Below, one piece after another: positions 16,714-25,253 of a stretch of DNA of 64,000 nt. The notes below the pieces were generated by a model. That model was not told where the DNA came from. It ran no database searches and saw nothing but the letters and a program-made list of their open reading frames with translations. The stretch comes from Methanofollis formosanus (GTDB lineage: Archaea; Halobacteriota; Methanomicrobia; Methanomicrobiales; Methanofollaceae): positions 1,866,789-1,930,788 of the forward strand of contig NZ_CP037968.1 in the NCBI RefSeq assembly GCF_019633745.1, given 5' to 3'. Positions within the stretch are counted from its first letter, which is position 1; every line of letters begins with the position of its first letter. The translations under genes were made by a program, and so were the position numbers.

Positions 16714-17931
16714 CTACCCGGCCAGGCGCCGCATCTGCCGCTCCAACGCCTCCAGGTCGCGCTCGACCCCGTCGATCTCCCGCGAGAGCTGCTCGGCTTC
16801 GCCGTCCAGCTGTGCCACCACCACCCGCTGCTCGTTGATCCTCTCCTCCATCCTCTCGGCGTCCTCATACTCCTGGGGGGTGAGCCACCGGCCTGCATAT
16901 CGCTCATTGTGCGAGTCGATGAGATCGTTGAGCTCTTCGAGTTCGTCGTTGTATCTCTCGACCTTGCGGTTGTACCGCTTCTCCAGGTCATCGTACTGCT
17001 CCACTCCCGCATTGTACCGGTTCGAGAGGTCGATGAACTCCTTGAACCCTCGAGGTGTATCGAAGAACCACCCCTCCTGGTACTGCTCGTCGTCGTCGAC
17101 GACGAACCCCCCGGTCGTCTCCAGGGCCGTCCAGACGCCGGGCGAGGTCTCGGCCAGCACCCAGGCATGGTCGGCCTCGTGGAGTTCTTCGCCGCTCCGC
17201 TCCACGTCGCCGATGGCGATCTTCGCGTCGATCCCCCTCGTCTCGATCATGTTCCAGACGTCCAGCGCCATGTCGGCGCAGACGAAGAAGTCGGCGTCGC
17301 TGTAGGTGTGGGTCTCGCGGTAGGTCTCGACGATCTCGCGTACGACGGCGACGTTCGCCTCCCCCTCGGTGAGCACGACGACGGTTAGGTTCTCAGCCTC
17401 GCCGGTGCCCAGGCTCGCGGTGAGACGGTACCGTCCGCCCGGCATCGTCCCGGTCGGGAGGCGGTACTCGAAACCGTACTCCGCGTCCACCTCGACCTGG
17501 TACGACTGCGGGACGAAAGACCCGTCCCCGTCGATCGGCTCGACTGTGAGATTGACCTGCTTCCAGGGGGTGACGGCGCGGCCCGTGACGACGATCTCTT
17601 CGCCCTGAAGATAGTCGCCAGGCCTGTCGCACGCAAGGTCGACCTCGGGGACCAGGTTCTCGGCGAGGTCGGCGACGACCCCGGCCTCCTCGCCCATCCT
17701 CACCTCGATCTCGGTCTGCCAGGTCGGATAGCGTTCGTGCCGGAGTTCGAGGGTATGGCTCCCGGCATCGAGGTCGCGCACGGTGCAGGGGGTGGTGCCG
17801 CAATACTCGCCGTCGAGGTAGACGGCGGCGTCCGCCGGTTCCGAGGCGATCTCCAGCGTCCCCGAAAGGGCACCGCATCCGGTGGTCAGGACAAATCCGA
17901 TGGTCAGGAGAAGGAGCGGGAGGCGTTTCAT
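16714..17931 (-). CDS. PEGA-domain lipoprotein with transglutaminase-like region
   Basis: A lipoprotein of 405 residues. Signal peptide MKRLPLLLLTIGFVLTTGC ends in a lipobox (TTGC), so it is anchored to the outer face of the membrane. Residues about 22-85 form a PEGA repeat (GTLEIASEPADAAVYLDGEYCGTTP). After a beta-sandwich region, residues about 200-300 (DADFFVCADMALDVWNMIETRG, then ADHAWVLAETSPGVWTALETTGG) resemble a transglutaminase-like Cys-His fold; a clear third catalytic Asp is not certain. The C-terminal 100 residues are coiled coil (NRYNAGVEQYDDLEKRYNRK). It probably holds or trims surface proteins or polysaccharide. Start ATG 17931 is leaderless-looking. The very long antisense frame upstream across acs is not real. 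Confidence 0.82.
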   Translation of the reverse strand: MKRLPLLLLTIGFVLTTGCGALSGTLEIASEPADAAVYLDGEYCGTTPCTVRDLDAGSHTLELRHERYPTWQTEIEVRMGEEAGVVADLAENLVPEVDLACDRPGDYLQGEEIVVTGRAVTPWKQVNLTVEPIDGDGSFVPQSYQVEVDAEYGFEYRLPTGTMPGGRYRLTASLGTGEAENLTVVVLTEGEANVAVVREIVETYRETHTYSDADFFVCADMALDVWNMIETRGIDAKIAIGDVERSGEELHEADHAWVLAETSPGVWTALETTGGFVVDDDEQYQEGWFFDTPRGFKEFIDLSNRYNAGVEQYDDLEKRYNRKVERYNDELEELNDLIDSHNERYAGRWLTPQEYEDAERMEERINEQRVVVAQLDGEAEQLSREIDGVERDLEALERQMRRLAG

Positions 17932-18051
17932 GAATTGGGATCTATACGACGATCGATATGTATCTTCGCCCGCGCCCGCGTCCCGGTGCGGCCCCCGGCA
18001 TAGGTTTATCTCCCCGCCTCGCAAGGGAGGAGACGAGAGGAGGGGGACGAG

Positions 18052-19944
18052 ATGACAGCAGAGTTTGAGGTGAGCCTGGAGAGCAGGGTGGTCAGGCCCG
18101 ACCCCGTCTACCTGGAGACCTCGGCCCTCGGGCCGTGGAAGCAGGCGTACCGCCGGTACCTCGAGGACCCCGACGGGTTCTGGGCGCAGTACGCCGGCGA
18201 ACTCGAGTGGGTCGAACCCTGGGACCGGGTGAAAGACTGGGAGTACCCCTATGCCCGCTGGTTCGTCAACGGAAAACTGAACATCACCATCAACTGCCTG
18301 GATCGTCACGCCGCGGGCGAGCGCAGGAACAAGGTGGCGCTCATCTGGCGGGGCGAGGAGGAGGGCGTCGAGCGGGTGCTCACCTACCGGCAACTTCACC
18401 GGCAGGTGATGCGGTTTGCCGGCGCCCTGAGAAACCTCGGCGTCGGCCGCGGAGACGTCGTCTGCATCTACATGCCCCTCGTCCCCGAACAGATCGTCGC
18501 CATCCTCGCCTGCGCCCGGATCGGCGCCGTCCACTCGGTGGTGTACGGCGGGTTCGGCGCCGACGCACTCAACACCAGGATCCGCGACGCCGGGGCGAAG
18601 GTCGTCGTCACCGCCGACGTCGGGTATAGACGGGCCACGCGGATCCCGCTCAAGACCATCGTCGGCGAAGCGGTGCGGAACGCCCCGAGCATCGAGAAGG
18701 TGATCGTGCTCAGGCGGACCGTGCCGCACGTCGCCCTCCACCCCGAGATGGAGATCGACTTCCAGGAGTGCATGGCCGCCGCCCCCTCGCACGTCGACCC
18801 CGAGGTGATGGACGCCGAAGACCCGCTCTTCATCCTCTACACCAGCGGCACCACCGGCCCGCCCAAGGGCATCGTCCACACCTGCGGCGGCTACATGGTC
18901 GGCACCTACTACACCGCGAAGTACATCTTCGACCTCAAGGAGAACGACGTCTACTGGTGCACCGCCGACCCCGGCTGGATCACCGGCCACTCGTACATCG
19001 TCTACGGCCCGCTCGCCGCCGGGGCCACGGTGCTCATCACCGAGACGGTCCCCGACTACCCCGATCCCGGCATCTGGTGGCGGGTCATCGAGGACTTCGG
19101 GGTGACGGTCTTCTACACCGCACCCACTGCGGTGAGGATGTTCATGAAGTACGGCGATGAGTGGCCGGCCCGCTCCGTCCTCGACTCGCTCCGGGTCATC
19201 GGGTCGGTCGGCGAACCCCTCAACCCGGAGGCCTTCGAGTGGTACCACCGGGTCATCGGCCAGTCCCGCTGCCCGGTGCTCGACACCTGGTGGCAGACCG
19301 AGACCGGCATGCACATGCTCGCCACGCTCGTCGGCGAACCGATGAAGCCGGGGTTCGTGGGCCGCCCCATCCCCGGCGTCTCGGCCGAGGTGGTGGACCG
19401 CGAGGGCAACCCGGTGCCGCCCGGCACCGGCGGGTTCCTGGTGCTCACCGAACCCTGGCCGGCGATGATGCGCACGGTCTACAAAAACGACGAACGCTAC
19501 CGGAAATACTGGACCACGGTCGACACCCTCTACCTGGCCGGCGACCTCGCGGTGAAAGACGAGGACGGCTATATCATGGTCCTCGGACGCGCCGACGACA
19601 TCATCATCGTCGCGGGGCACAACCTGGGCACCGCCGAGGTGGAGTCGGCCCTCGTCGCCCACGAGGCGGTGGCCGAGGCGGCGGTGATCGGCGTCCCCGA
19701 CCCGGTGAAGGGCCAGGCGGTGAAGGCCTTCGTCATCCTGAAGGTGGGGTACGCCCCGAGCGAGAAACTGAAGACCGACCTCATCTATCATGTGCGCATG
19801 AGCATCGGCCCCATCGCGATGCCCTCGGCGGTCGAGTTCGTCCTGTCGCTCCCCAAGACCAGGAGCGGCAAGATCATGCGCCGCGTCCTGAAGGCGCAGG
19901 AGATGGGCGTCGACCCCGGCGACATCTCGACGCTCGAGGTGTAG
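18052..19944 (+). CDS. acs: Acetyl-CoA synthetase (AMP-forming)
   Basis: A 630-residue enzyme that makes acetyl-CoA from acetate, ATP and CoA via acetyl-AMP. Motifs are complete: LYTSGTTGPPKGIVHT (A3), TWWQTETG (A5), YLAGDLAVKDEDGYIMVLGRADD (A8) and the catalytic Lys in TRSGKIMRR (A10). CoA-ligase conformity is high and the length is standard. The start ATG 18052 has GAGGGGG upstream. Four bases after its stop a carrier protein starts, so the two form an operon. In a methanogen that grows on hydrogen, formate or alcohols, the enzyme assimilates acetate; acetate may also be produced by the aldehyde oxidoreductase locus at 52.5-64 kb. Confidence 0.96.
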   Translation: MTAEFEVSLESRVVRPDPVYLETSALGPWKQAYRRYLEDPDGFWAQYAGELEWVEPWDRVKDWEYPYARWFVNGKLNITINCLDRHAAGERRNKVALIWRGEEEGVERVLTYRQLHRQVMRFAGALRNLGVGRGDVVCIYMPLVPEQIVAILACARIGAVHSVVYGGFGADALNTRIRDAGAKVVVTADVGYRRATRIPLKTIVGEAVRNAPSIEKVIVLRRTVPHVALHPEMEIDFQECMAAAPSHVDPEVMDAEDPLFILYTSGTTGPPKGIVHTCGGYMVGTYYTAKYIFDLKENDVYWCTADPGWITGHSYIVYGPLAAGATVLITETVPDYPDPGIWWRVIEDFGVTVFYTAPTAVRMFMKYGDEWPARSVLDSLRVIGSVGEPLNPEAFEWYHRVIGQSRCPVLDTWWQTETGMHMLATLVGEPMKPGFVGRPIPGVSAEVVDREGNPVPPGTGGFLVLTEPWPAMMRTVYKNDERYRKYWTTVDTLYLAGDLAVKDEDGYIMVLGRADDIIIVAGHNLGTAEVESALVAHEAVAEAAVIGVPDPVKGQAVKAFVILKVGYAPSEKLKTDLIYHVRMSIGPIAMPSAVEFVLSLPKTRSGKIMRRVLKAQEMGVDPGDISTLEV

Positions 19945-19947
19945 GGG

Positions 19948-21177
19948 ATGGACGAGCCCTCCCTCTTCGGGATGCCCGCCGCAAAGGGTCGGTGGCTGCT
20001 GGTCCTCTGCGGGATGCTCATCAACCTCTGTCTCGGGAGCATCTATGCGTGGAGCGTCTTCGTCGCACCGCTGACCGCCCACTTCACCGAGAGCCTCGGC
20101 CGCGAGGTGACGGCGACAGAGGTGCTCATGCCTTTCTCGGTCTTCCTCCTCGTCTTCGCGGTCACGATGCCCCTGGCCGGGCGGTTGATCGAGTCCCTGG
20201 GCCCGGCGAAGACGGCGGCCCTCGGCGGTGTGCTGACCGGCCTTGGCTGGATCTTCGCCTCCTTCGCCGGGTCGGTGGAGGCGCTGTACCTCGGCTACGG
20301 CGTGGTGGGCGGCGTGGGCGTCGGGATCGCCTACGGTGTGCCGGTCGCCGTCTCGACGCGGTGGTTCCCTGACCGCCGCGGCCTGGCCGTCGGGCTGACC
20401 GTGCTGGGCTTCGGGTTCTCCGCGGTCGTCACCGCCAACCTCGCCGGTCTCCTCATCGAGGCCGTGGGGGTGATGGCCACCTTCCGCGTCTTCGGCCTCG
20501 CCTTCCTCCTGCTCCTCGTCATCCTGGCGCTGCCCCTCTCCTTCCCGCCAGGGCAGGGTCTGGCGGCGACCGGCGTCGCCGCCTGCGAGTTCGACCGCGG
20601 CCGGATGCTCAGGACCCGGGCCTTCTACGGGCTCTGGGGCTGCTACTTCATCGGGTGTCTCGCCGGACTGATGGCCATCTCCATCGCCAGACCGGTGGGC
20701 ACCGAGGTGGCCGGGATCGAACCCGCCCTTGCCACCGCGCTCGTCGGGTTCTTCGCGGTCTTCAACGGCGGGGGCCGCCCGCTCTTCGGGGCGTTCACCG
20801 ACCGCTTCACCCCGCGGGCCGCGGCGATGCTCTCCTTCTTCCTCATCGGTGCGGCCTCCCTTGCCATGTGGTGGTACCCGGTGCCGGCGACCTACGTCGT
20901 CGCCTTCGCGCTGCTCTGGGGATGTCTCGGCGGCTGGCTCGCCCTCGCCCCGGCGGCGACGGCGCAGTTCTTCGGCACCTGCGACTATCCCCGCTGTTAC
21001 GGCGTGGTCTTCCTGGCCTACGGTGCCGGTGCCCTCGCCGGCCCGCAGTTTGCCGGGCTCGTCAGGACGACGACCGGCGGCTACCTCGGCGTCTTCCCGG
21101 TCGTTGCGGTGCTCGCACTCGTCGGGCTCGTGACGGCCTTCGCCCTGCTCAGGCCGCCCTCAGAAGCGCCCGGATAA
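19948..21177 (+). CDS. MFS transporter, OxlT-like; probable monocarboxylate carrier
   Basis: A 409-residue, twelve-helix major facilitator. The N-terminus (GRWLLVLCGMLINLCLGSIYAWSVFVAPLT) is typical of the oxalate/formate antiporter (OxlT) subfamily, as is the loop RWFPDRRGLAVGLTVLGFGFSA. Starting 3 bases after the acetyl-CoA synthetase stop, it is translationally coupled, which points to acetate or another short carboxylate as substrate. The direction of transport cannot be told. Stop is at 21177, and no clear terminator is seen before the next gene. Confidence 0.85.
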   Translation: MDEPSLFGMPAAKGRWLLVLCGMLINLCLGSIYAWSVFVAPLTAHFTESLGREVTATEVLMPFSVFLLVFAVTMPLAGRLIESLGPAKTAALGGVLTGLGWIFASFAGSVEALYLGYGVVGGVGVGIAYGVPVAVSTRWFPDRRGLAVGLTVLGFGFSAVVTANLAGLLIEAVGVMATFRVFGLAFLLLLVILALPLSFPPGQGLAATGVAACEFDRGRMLRTRAFYGLWGCYFIGCLAGLMAISIARPVGTEVAGIEPALATALVGFFAVFNGGGRPLFGAFTDRFTPRAAAMLSFFLIGAASLAMWWYPVPATYVVAFALLWGCLGGWLALAPAATAQFFGTCDYPRCYGVVFLAYGAGALAGPQFAGLVRTTTGGYLGVFPVVAVLALVGLVTAFALLRPPSEAPG

Positions 21178-21217
21178 TTTCGGCACCTTCAAGGGGGTTG
21201 CCTTCCACCCTTCGGTC

Positions 21218-21748
21218 ATGGTCATATTTTCAGTGCTCCTCATCTTTTTCCCGGTCTATTTTCTCTGCGGCGTCTGCGCCGCGGTCTATACGGTGCTCCT
21301 CGAAAAAATTCCGTACCGGCGCCTTGCGGTCGTCGTCCCGTTTGCGGTCGTGGCGCTCTGGGTGGTCTGGGCTGCGGCGTACACTGCGGTGGGGGAGTCT
21401 TCTGTCGCCGCCAACCTCAGCGCCTTCTTCGTCTTCCACCCGATGATCGTCGTCGCTCTCCTCCCCCTTGTCAGGCGCTACGCCCACCCGCATCGTGCCT
21501 GGGCCTGGGCAGGCGGCGTCGCGGCGGTGGTGCTCATCGTCAGGCTGATCCAGGGGGCGCTCATGCCGTTCATGGTCCCGGTTCCCCCGCCGGTCCCCGG
21601 GTTTGAGGGGTTCCTGAACGAACTCGTGGAGTGGTGCGTGAACGCCCTCAAGACGGCCGGGTATGCCCTGGTCGGGTATGCGGCCCTTGCGGTGCTGGTG
21701 CATTGCTACCGGGAGGGCAAAGCGGTTGAGGGAGCAGGCGAGGAGTAG
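21218..21748 (+). CDS. Integral membrane protein, function unknown
   Basis: A 176-residue protein with four or five hydrophobic helices (VIFSVLLIFFPVYFLCGVCAAVYTVLL, LAVVVPFAVVALWVVWAAAY, AWAWAGGVAAVVLIVRLI, TAGYALVGYAALAVLVHCY). A Pro-rich extracellular loop (PVPPPVPGF) sits before the last helix. No family recognised. It lies 40 bases after the MFS gene on the same strand and may be read through from it. Confidence 0.7.
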   Translation: MVIFSVLLIFFPVYFLCGVCAAVYTVLLEKIPYRRLAVVVPFAVVALWVVWAAAYTAVGESSVAANLSAFFVFHPMIVVALLPLVRRYAHPHRAWAWAGGVAAVVLIVRLIQGALMPFMVPVPPPVPGFEGFLNELVEWCVNALKTAGYALVGYAALAVLVHCYREGKAVEGAGEE

Positions 21749-21794
21749 CGGCGAATACCGTGGGTCGATCAGAGGAGTCGCCCCAGAAGGATGA

Positions 21795-22460
21795 TTGATG
21801 CGAACCCGGACTCTCGCGCCGGGGGGAGACCCCCGGACCCCCCCACGACGAAGATAGCGGGAGGATAGCAGGGTTTTTGATCCCGCTGAAACGTGATCGG
21901 CTCTCTCTCTCGTTCTATCCTCGGGGTCGTGAGGACAGGACAAGGGTGATGATCGGATGTGCCGTCCCCTCATCACCGGATCTATTCTGCAATCTCGCGA
22001 GAGGATAGGACGGGGGACGGCACGGAGCGCGTGATCCCACTGAGAAGCGATCGGCGTTCTTCCGTCCGGGTTCTATCTTCGGGGTCATGACGACGGCGAG
22101 AGCGTGGTGATCAGAATGTGCCGTCCCCGATCAATGAATCTTTTTTGCCATCTCGCGAGAGGATAGAACGGGGGACGGCCTCACGCGTGTTCCCGATGGG
22201 AAAATAGATCAGCCGTCTTTCATCTGGTTTCTCTCTTTGAGATAGTGGGGATGGGAGAGGCGTGGCGATCAGAATGTGCCGTCCCCAGTCATCGGATCTG
22301 TTCTGCCCTCTCGCGAGAAGATAAGGCGTGGGCGGCATCATGCGTGATCTCTCCGAAAAAAGATCAGCCGTCTTCCGTCCCGATCCGATCTTCGGGGTCA
22401 TCACGACGGGACGGCGAGGCGATCAGACCATGCCGCACTTTTTTGGAGAATCTTTTCCGC
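21795..22460 (+). repeat. Repeat island: family B fragment and family A units
   Basis: A short family B fragment (CTCTCGCGCCGGGGGGAGACCCCCGGACCCCCC) lies near 21812-21842, then family A hairpins start near 21958, 22109, 22276 and a truncated one near 22430. The spacing is about 151-167 bp. The island sits between a plus-strand membrane protein gene and a minus-strand acetyltransferase gene. No gene is seen in it. Confidence 0.75.
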
Positions 22461-22490
22461 CCTCTCGTGCGGTTGCCGGCACCGCTCTCT

Positions 22491-23093
22491 TCACGTCCGT
22501 TGATCATCCCTCTGGGGCTCCCCGAACCGCTCCCCGAGCGCCGCCAGCCTCCCTTTGGTGAGGTCTTCGCGCAGCAGCCCGAAGAGGAGACGGTCGTGGT
22601 AGCCGCCGCGGGCGTGCCAGTACTTCCGCTGCCGCCCCTCCTCGACGAACCCGCACTTCTCCATCACCCGCACCGATGCGACGTTCCCCTCGGCGCAGTC
22701 GCCGTTCAACCGGTAGCCGCCGAGGAGATTGAACCCGGCGTGGACCAGAAACTCGCAGGCCTCTGTCCCGTACCCCTTCCCCCAGAAGGGTTCGTCGATC
22801 TGGTAGCCGATGAGGTAGGCGCCGGGGCTGAACTCGACCGGGAGGAGGGCACACTGCCCGACGAAGGCGCCGGTCTCTTTCTCCCGGATCGTGAAGACCG
22901 GGCACTCCGGGTTCCGTCCTTCGGTCAGGGCCACCTCGATCCCCTCGACCAGGGGGAGGAAATAGCCCTCAGTCGTCTCCGGCGTGTTGGGCCCGAAGAA
23001 CATCCACTCGCAGACGCTCTCTTTTGCCAGCATCCCGGCGACCGCCGGGACGTCGTCTCTCGTAAGATAGGTGAAGGTGAGTCCGGTCGTCAT
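22491..23093 (-). CDS. GNAT acetyltransferase, RimJ/RimL-like
   Basis: A 200-residue protein with the RimJ/RimL layout: GYQIDEPFWGKGYGTEACEFLVHAGF (acetyl-CoA loop G-K-G-Y-G-T-E), then NLLGGYRLNGDCAEGNVASVRVMEKCGFVEEGRQRKYW. Such enzymes acetylate N-terminal alanines of ribosomal proteins or antibiotics; the substrate here is unknown. Start ATG 23093 has GGTGAT four bases upstream. It is divergent from the MazF-like gene. The C-terminus ends in a charged tail rich in Arg and Asp. Confidence 0.85.
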   Translation of the reverse strand: MTTGLTFTYLTRDDVPAVAGMLAKESVCEWMFFGPNTPETTEGYFLPLVEGIEVALTEGRNPECPVFTIREKETGAFVGQCALLPVEFSPGAYLIGYQIDEPFWGKGYGTEACEFLVHAGFNLLGGYRLNGDCAEGNVASVRVMEKCGFVEEGRQRKYWHARGGYHDRLLFGLLREDLTKGRLAALGERFGEPQRDDQRT

Positions 23094-23159
23094 CGTGATC
23101 ACCATGATCTTCGCCTGAGAAGAGATGGATGTTCTCATTCTGCGCCAACCGTTGCGCTT

Positions 23160-23534
23160 ATGGCCGGTGAAGTCAGACCTGTTCAGGCTATGGCGCAGTA
23201 CTCACCCGGGGACGTGGTGCTGGCCCCGGTCAGGTTCGGACGCGGCGAAGGACCGAAGGTGCGGCCCGCCGTCATCGTCGGCGAAGAGGCAGGCGGGTTC
23301 ATCGAAGTTTGCCCGGTCTCGAGCACCCCACCCACCGACGCCCCCTTCGTACCCATCGACCTCGACGACTTTGCGCACGGCGGCCTCGACCTCTTTGAGG
23401 AGAGTTATGTCCTCACCGCCCACCTCTCCACCCTCAGGTGCCGCGAGGTCCGCGGGAAGAAAGGTCGACTGAACGCCGGGATCGTCGATAGGATCGTCGG
23501 GGTGATCCCGGGCCGCCAGCGTGCCCGGTGGTAG
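23160..23534 (+). CDS. MazF/PemK-like protein
   Basis: A protein of about 124 residues (114 if ATG 23190 is used). It shows the MazF fold landmarks in order: YSPGDVVLAPVRFG, KVRPAVIVGEEAGGFIEVCPVSS, FVPIDLDDF, LFEESYVLTAHLSTL and KKGRLNAGIVDRI. MazF toxins are ribonucleases. Here no antitoxin reading frame lies beside it: the gene upstream is a divergent acetyltransferase and repeats follow. It may be a solitary regulator-like relative. No Shine-Dalgarno is visible; leaderless translation from ATG 23160 is plausible. Confidence 0.75.
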   Translation: MAGEVRPVQAMAQYSPGDVVLAPVRFGRGEGPKVRPAVIVGEEAGGFIEVCPVSSTPPTDAPFVPIDLDDFAHGGLDLFEESYVLTAHLSTLRCREVRGKKGRLNAGIVDRIVGVIPGRQRARW

Positions 23535-23544
23535 GCGACGTGAT

Positions 23545-23790
23545 CGAATGTGCTGTCCCCCCTTTCACCGCATCTGTCCTCCCCTCTCGCGTGAGGATCG
23601 GGCGGGGGGGCGGCACAGGGCGCGCGATCCCGCCGGATAATGATCGACCCTCTCCCATCTTGGTTCTATCTTCGGGGTCACTTCAGCGAGACGGCATGGT
23701 GATCAGAATGGGCCGCCCCCTCATCATCGAATCTTTCCCGCCGTCTTGCGAGAGGATAGCCGGGGACGGCGAAGGGTGACGATCACCGTC
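23545..23790 (+). repeat. Family A hairpin repeats (2 units)
   Basis: Two units with hairpins near 23550-23615 and 23708-23772, separated by about 158 bp, between the MazF-like gene and thyX. The first arm reads GTGCTGTCCCCCC and its partner GGGGGGGCGGCAC. Confidence 0.8.
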
Positions 23791-23849
23791 CCGTCCCCCT
23801 CTCTATCGATCCCACAACCCTCTTATCGACCCCTGACATACCCGATAGT

Positions 23850-24479
23850 GTGTCGATAAAGGTAGAACTGCTTGCCATCACCCCTGACGCCGAACGGTTG
23901 ATCGAGAGCGCCGGAAGAACCGCCTACCGCTCCTTCGACCGCCAGGCCCCGGGCAGTGAGAAGAAATTTATCAGGATGATCGTGAAAAACGGGCACGAGT
24001 CCGTGCTCGAACACGCCTACGCCACATTCAGGATCTCGGGGATCTCCCGCGCCTGCTCCCACCAGCTCGTCCGCCACCGCCTCTGCGCCATCACCCAGCA
24101 GTCGCAGCGCTACGTCTCCGAAGACGACTTCCCGGCCGTCGAACCCGCGTCCGTCGCCGGGAACGAGGAGGCGCACGCCCTCTACACCACATACCTCGAA
24201 GAGACGCGTAAGGCTTACAAAGCGCTCGCCGACCTCGGCGTGAGGCGGGAAGACGCCCGGTTCGTCCTCCCCAACGCCACCGAGACCGAGATGGTCGTCA
24301 GCGCCAACATGCGCGAGTGGCGCCACATCGTCGGGCTGCGGGGGAGCCGCGGGGCGCAGTGGGAGATCAGGGCGCTCGCCATCGAACTCCTCCGCATCTT
24401 CCAGGGTCACGTCCCGACGGTCTTCTGCGACTTCGAGGTGGACGAAGAGCAGCAGGTGATCAGGCGGGTCGAGGTCTGA
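23850..24479 (+). CDS. thyX: Flavin-dependent thymidylate synthase
   Basis: A 209-residue ThyX that makes dTMP from dUMP using methylene-tetrahydropterin and FAD/NAD(P)H. The signature RHRLCAITQQSQRYV (RHRxxSxxxxSxR variant) and NGHESVLEHAYATFRI are present, and LRGSRGAQWEIRALAIELLRI is the C-terminal substrate region. In the signature the usual first Ser after RHR is Ala-Ile rather than Ser; catalytic residues otherwise intact. In methanogens the folate is replaced by tetrahydromethanopterin or tetrahydrosarcinapterin. Start is GTG at 23850 with no ribosome site, so leaderless. A minus-strand lipoprotein gene converges 7 bases after the stop. Confidence 0.94.
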   Translation: MSIKVELLAITPDAERLIESAGRTAYRSFDRQAPGSEKKFIRMIVKNGHESVLEHAYATFRISGISRACSHQLVRHRLCAITQQSQRYVSEDDFPAVEPASVAGNEEAHALYTTYLEETRKAYKALADLGVRREDARFVLPNATETEMVVSANMREWRHIVGLRGSRGAQWEIRALAIELLRIFQGHVPTVFCDFEVDEEQQVIRRVEV

Positions 24480-24486
24480 AGGCCCG

Positions 24487-25209
24487 TCACCCCTCCCTGA
24501 TCAGGCTCCCCGACCCCGAAATATCCTGGGTCACCGCCGGGTCGCCGCGGTAGGTGACCGTCCCGCTGCCCGCAATCTGGACGTCGAGCGCTTCGGTCGC
24601 GAAGACCTCCGCCTTCCCCGACCCGCTGATCGCCAGGTTCGTCTGTTCTGTCGTCAGGTCGAAGCCCTTGATCGTGCCAGACCCGCTGATCCCGGCATCG
24701 TGTTCGGCCGCCGTCCCGGAAAAGAGCGCCTCTCCAGAACCCGAGATGGTGCTCTCCAATGTGCTCACGTTCATATCGAGGTCGAGGTTGCCCGACCCGC
24801 TGATAGCCGTCTCCAGACGTTCCCCGACGATCTCGTTCTCGCCCAGGACGGTGCCCGACCCGCTCACCGCGAGGCGTTGCACCTCCTCCATCGACACCCT
24901 GACGACGACCGGCGTGGTGTTCCTGACACACGCGGCGTCGTGGTCGATGACCAGCACGCCGTCGGAGACTCGCGTCCGCAGCAACGGGATGATGTTGTCC
25001 TCGGCCTCGATCACCACCGGCGCGGCCGCGCCCTGCGTCACCAGCACCGTCGCGAAGGAGGTGAGTTCCACGCTCTGGAACGTCCCCACGTCCCGCGTCT
25101 CAGAGGTCACGTTCCCGGACCCGATCGTGCAGGGCGGCTGGACACACCCGGCCGCCAGCACGAGGCCGAGCAGCACTGCCGCCGCGAAAAGGTATCGTAT
25201 CACCACCAT
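24487..25209 (-). CDS. Lipoprotein with GIN (DUF2807) domain
   Basis: A 240-residue lipoprotein. The signal peptide ends LVLAAGC; the rest is one right-handed beta-helix-like GIN/DUF2807 domain built from repeats with the word ISGSG or VSGSG (LAVSGSGTVLG, TAISGSGNLDL, STISGSGEALF, AGISGSGTIKG, LAISGSGKAEV, VQIAGSGTVTY, DISGSGSLI). In bacteria such domains sit in surface adhesin-like or anti-sigma proteins. It probably acts at the cell surface. Start is ATG 25209 with AGGTG directly ahead; GTG 25203 gives better spacing. It overlaps no gene and is 44 bases downstream of the Cache lipoprotein, probably the same transcript. Confidence 0.85.
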   Translation of the reverse strand: MVVIRYLFAAAVLLGLVLAAGCVQPPCTIGSGNVTSETRDVGTFQSVELTSFATVLVTQGAAAPVVIEAEDNIIPLLRTRVSDGVLVIDHDAACVRNTTPVVVRVSMEEVQRLAVSGSGTVLGENEIVGERLETAISGSGNLDLDMNVSTLESTISGSGEALFSGTAAEHDAGISGSGTIKGFDLTTEQTNLAISGSGKAEVFATEALDVQIAGSGTVTYRGDPAVTQDISGSGSLIREG

Positions 25210-25253
25210 CACCTGCTCCCTCTCATGGTGGGGTGCGATAAAAAAAGATAGGT

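Noticed and set aside
16714-20082. Open frame of 1,122 codons on the minus strand
   Set aside because: Its first half is antisense to acs and part of the MFS gene and has no family motifs; only the part from 17931 down is the PEGA lipoprotein.
23160-23534. Full toxin-antitoxin pair with the MazF-like gene
   Set aside because: No antitoxin-like frame is adjacent on either side.
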